From NCBI GenBank assembly GCA_030671005.1, contig DAOVAN010000100.1, positions 1 through 6,059 of the forward strand: a DNA stretch of 6,059 nucleotides. Reading direction: 5' to 3'. Positions 5,899 to 6,059 of the stretch are shown one piece after another; within the stretch, counting starts at the first letter, position 1, and every line of letters begins with the position of its first letter. The notes under the pieces were generated by a model that worked only from the letters and a program-made list of their open reading frames with translations, was not told where the DNA came from and ran no database searches. The stretch is from Caldifarciminota bacterium (GTDB lineage: Bacteria; Hydrothermota; Tepidihabitantia; SM23-42). The translations under genes were made by a program, and so were the position numbers.

Positions 5899-5930
5899 AT
5901 TATATTATAATAAAAAGGAAGGAAAGTCAA
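5899..5930 (-). promoter_or_regulatory. Sigma70-like promoter abutting the first start codon
   Basis: The minus strand has TTGACT (5930-5925) and an A/T-rich -10 region with overlapping candidates: TATAAT at 5909-5904 (15-bp spacer), TAATAT at 5907-5902 (17-bp spacer) and TATAAT at 5904-5899 (20-bp spacer). The first two end 7 and 5 nt before the ATG at 5896, so transcription would begin at or next to the A of the ATG. No Shine-Dalgarno fits between promoter and start. The message is therefore probably leaderless. Confidence 0.65.
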
Positions 5931-5985
5931 CTATGTAGTCGGTTAACACTTCAAACGATATGTCCGTGAACCGTCTTGATGTGTT

Positions 5986-6059
5986 GTTCATGAGACTGCT
6001 TCGTCAGGCGCCTACGCTACAGCTACGGCAGATTCCTCGCAGTGACAGTTGTCGTGAAC
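5986..6059. repeat. Imperfect palindromic intergenic element
   Basis: Nested inverted repeats run to the window edge. Outer arms are GTTCATGA (5986-5993) and TCGTGAAC (6052-6059), 7 of 8 paired. Inner arms are GAGACTGC (5992-5999) and GCAGTGAC (6039-6046), 6 of 8 paired. The centre holds the palindrome AGGCGCCT (6006-6013) and three CTAC steps (6012-6026). The pattern 'GAGACTGCTTCGTC ... CCTCGCAGTGAC' resembles the GAGATTGCTTCG / CGCAATGAC palindromic repeats scattered through many bacterial genomes. A further GTGAAC at 5966-5971 can pair with GTTCA at 5986-5990. The element could be a dispersed repeat, a terminator-like structure of the neighbouring gene, or both. Confidence 0.5.

Overview
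The window is a compact, entirely minus-strand block of bacterial housekeeping genes, read from right to left. In transcription order it holds: an unrecognised 316-aa protein with an internal duplication (4946-5896); the 16S rRNA methyltransferase RsmI (4281-4946); a CDP-alcohol phosphatidyltransferase interrupted by an in-frame TGA (3707-4288); the ribosome-associated GTPase HflX (2601-3710); a DNA polymerase III delta'-type clamp-loader subunit (1605 to about 2552); a Mut7-C/PIN-like protein with a zinc ribbon (1134-1595); and a secreted SpoIID/LytB-type peptidoglycan enzyme (20-1144). No tRNA, rRNA, CRISPR array or transposase gene is visible. Every gene is complete at both ends within the window except for the internal stop.

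Layout: the first four genes touch or overlap (TAATG at 4944-4948, an 8-nt overlap at 4281-4288, a 4-nt overlap at 3707-3710) and look like one translationally coupled operon. It is driven by a sigma70-like promoter at 5899-5930 that sits directly against the first start codon. A second promoter (2558-2585) lies in the 41-bp gap between hflX and the delta' gene and would start a second unit: delta', Mut7-C (9-nt gap), SpoIID (11-nt overlap). Both promoters put the predicted transcription start on or next to the start codon, and neither gene has a Shine-Dalgarno sequence, so both transcripts are probably leaderless. One internal gene (the phosphatidyltransferase) does have a good Shine-Dalgarno.

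The genes do not form one pathway. They mix translation (RsmI, HflX), replication (delta'), membrane lipid synthesis (CDP-alcohol phosphotransferase) and cell wall (SpoIID). The most interesting signals are local: the TGA together with loss of the invariant motif glycine in the lipid enzyme, both next to a perfect inverted repeat; loss of the PIN-like acidic residues in the Mut7-C protein although its zinc ribbon is kept; and repeat-like sequence at both window edges. These look like a 'GGGGTCAGGTCT' motif directly after the SpoIID stop codon, and an imperfect palindromic element at 5986-6059.

Organism: a bacterium of intermediate base composition, using TTG starts and standard stop codons (TGA ends at least three genes). 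The mix of short, divergent proteins suggests an uncultivated candidate-phylum lineage (WOR-3/Stahlbacteria or similar would fit), but this is a weak impression and not shown by the sequence. I do not see a clearly new multi-gene system here; the unrecognised duplicated-domain protein is the best candidate for undescribed biology.
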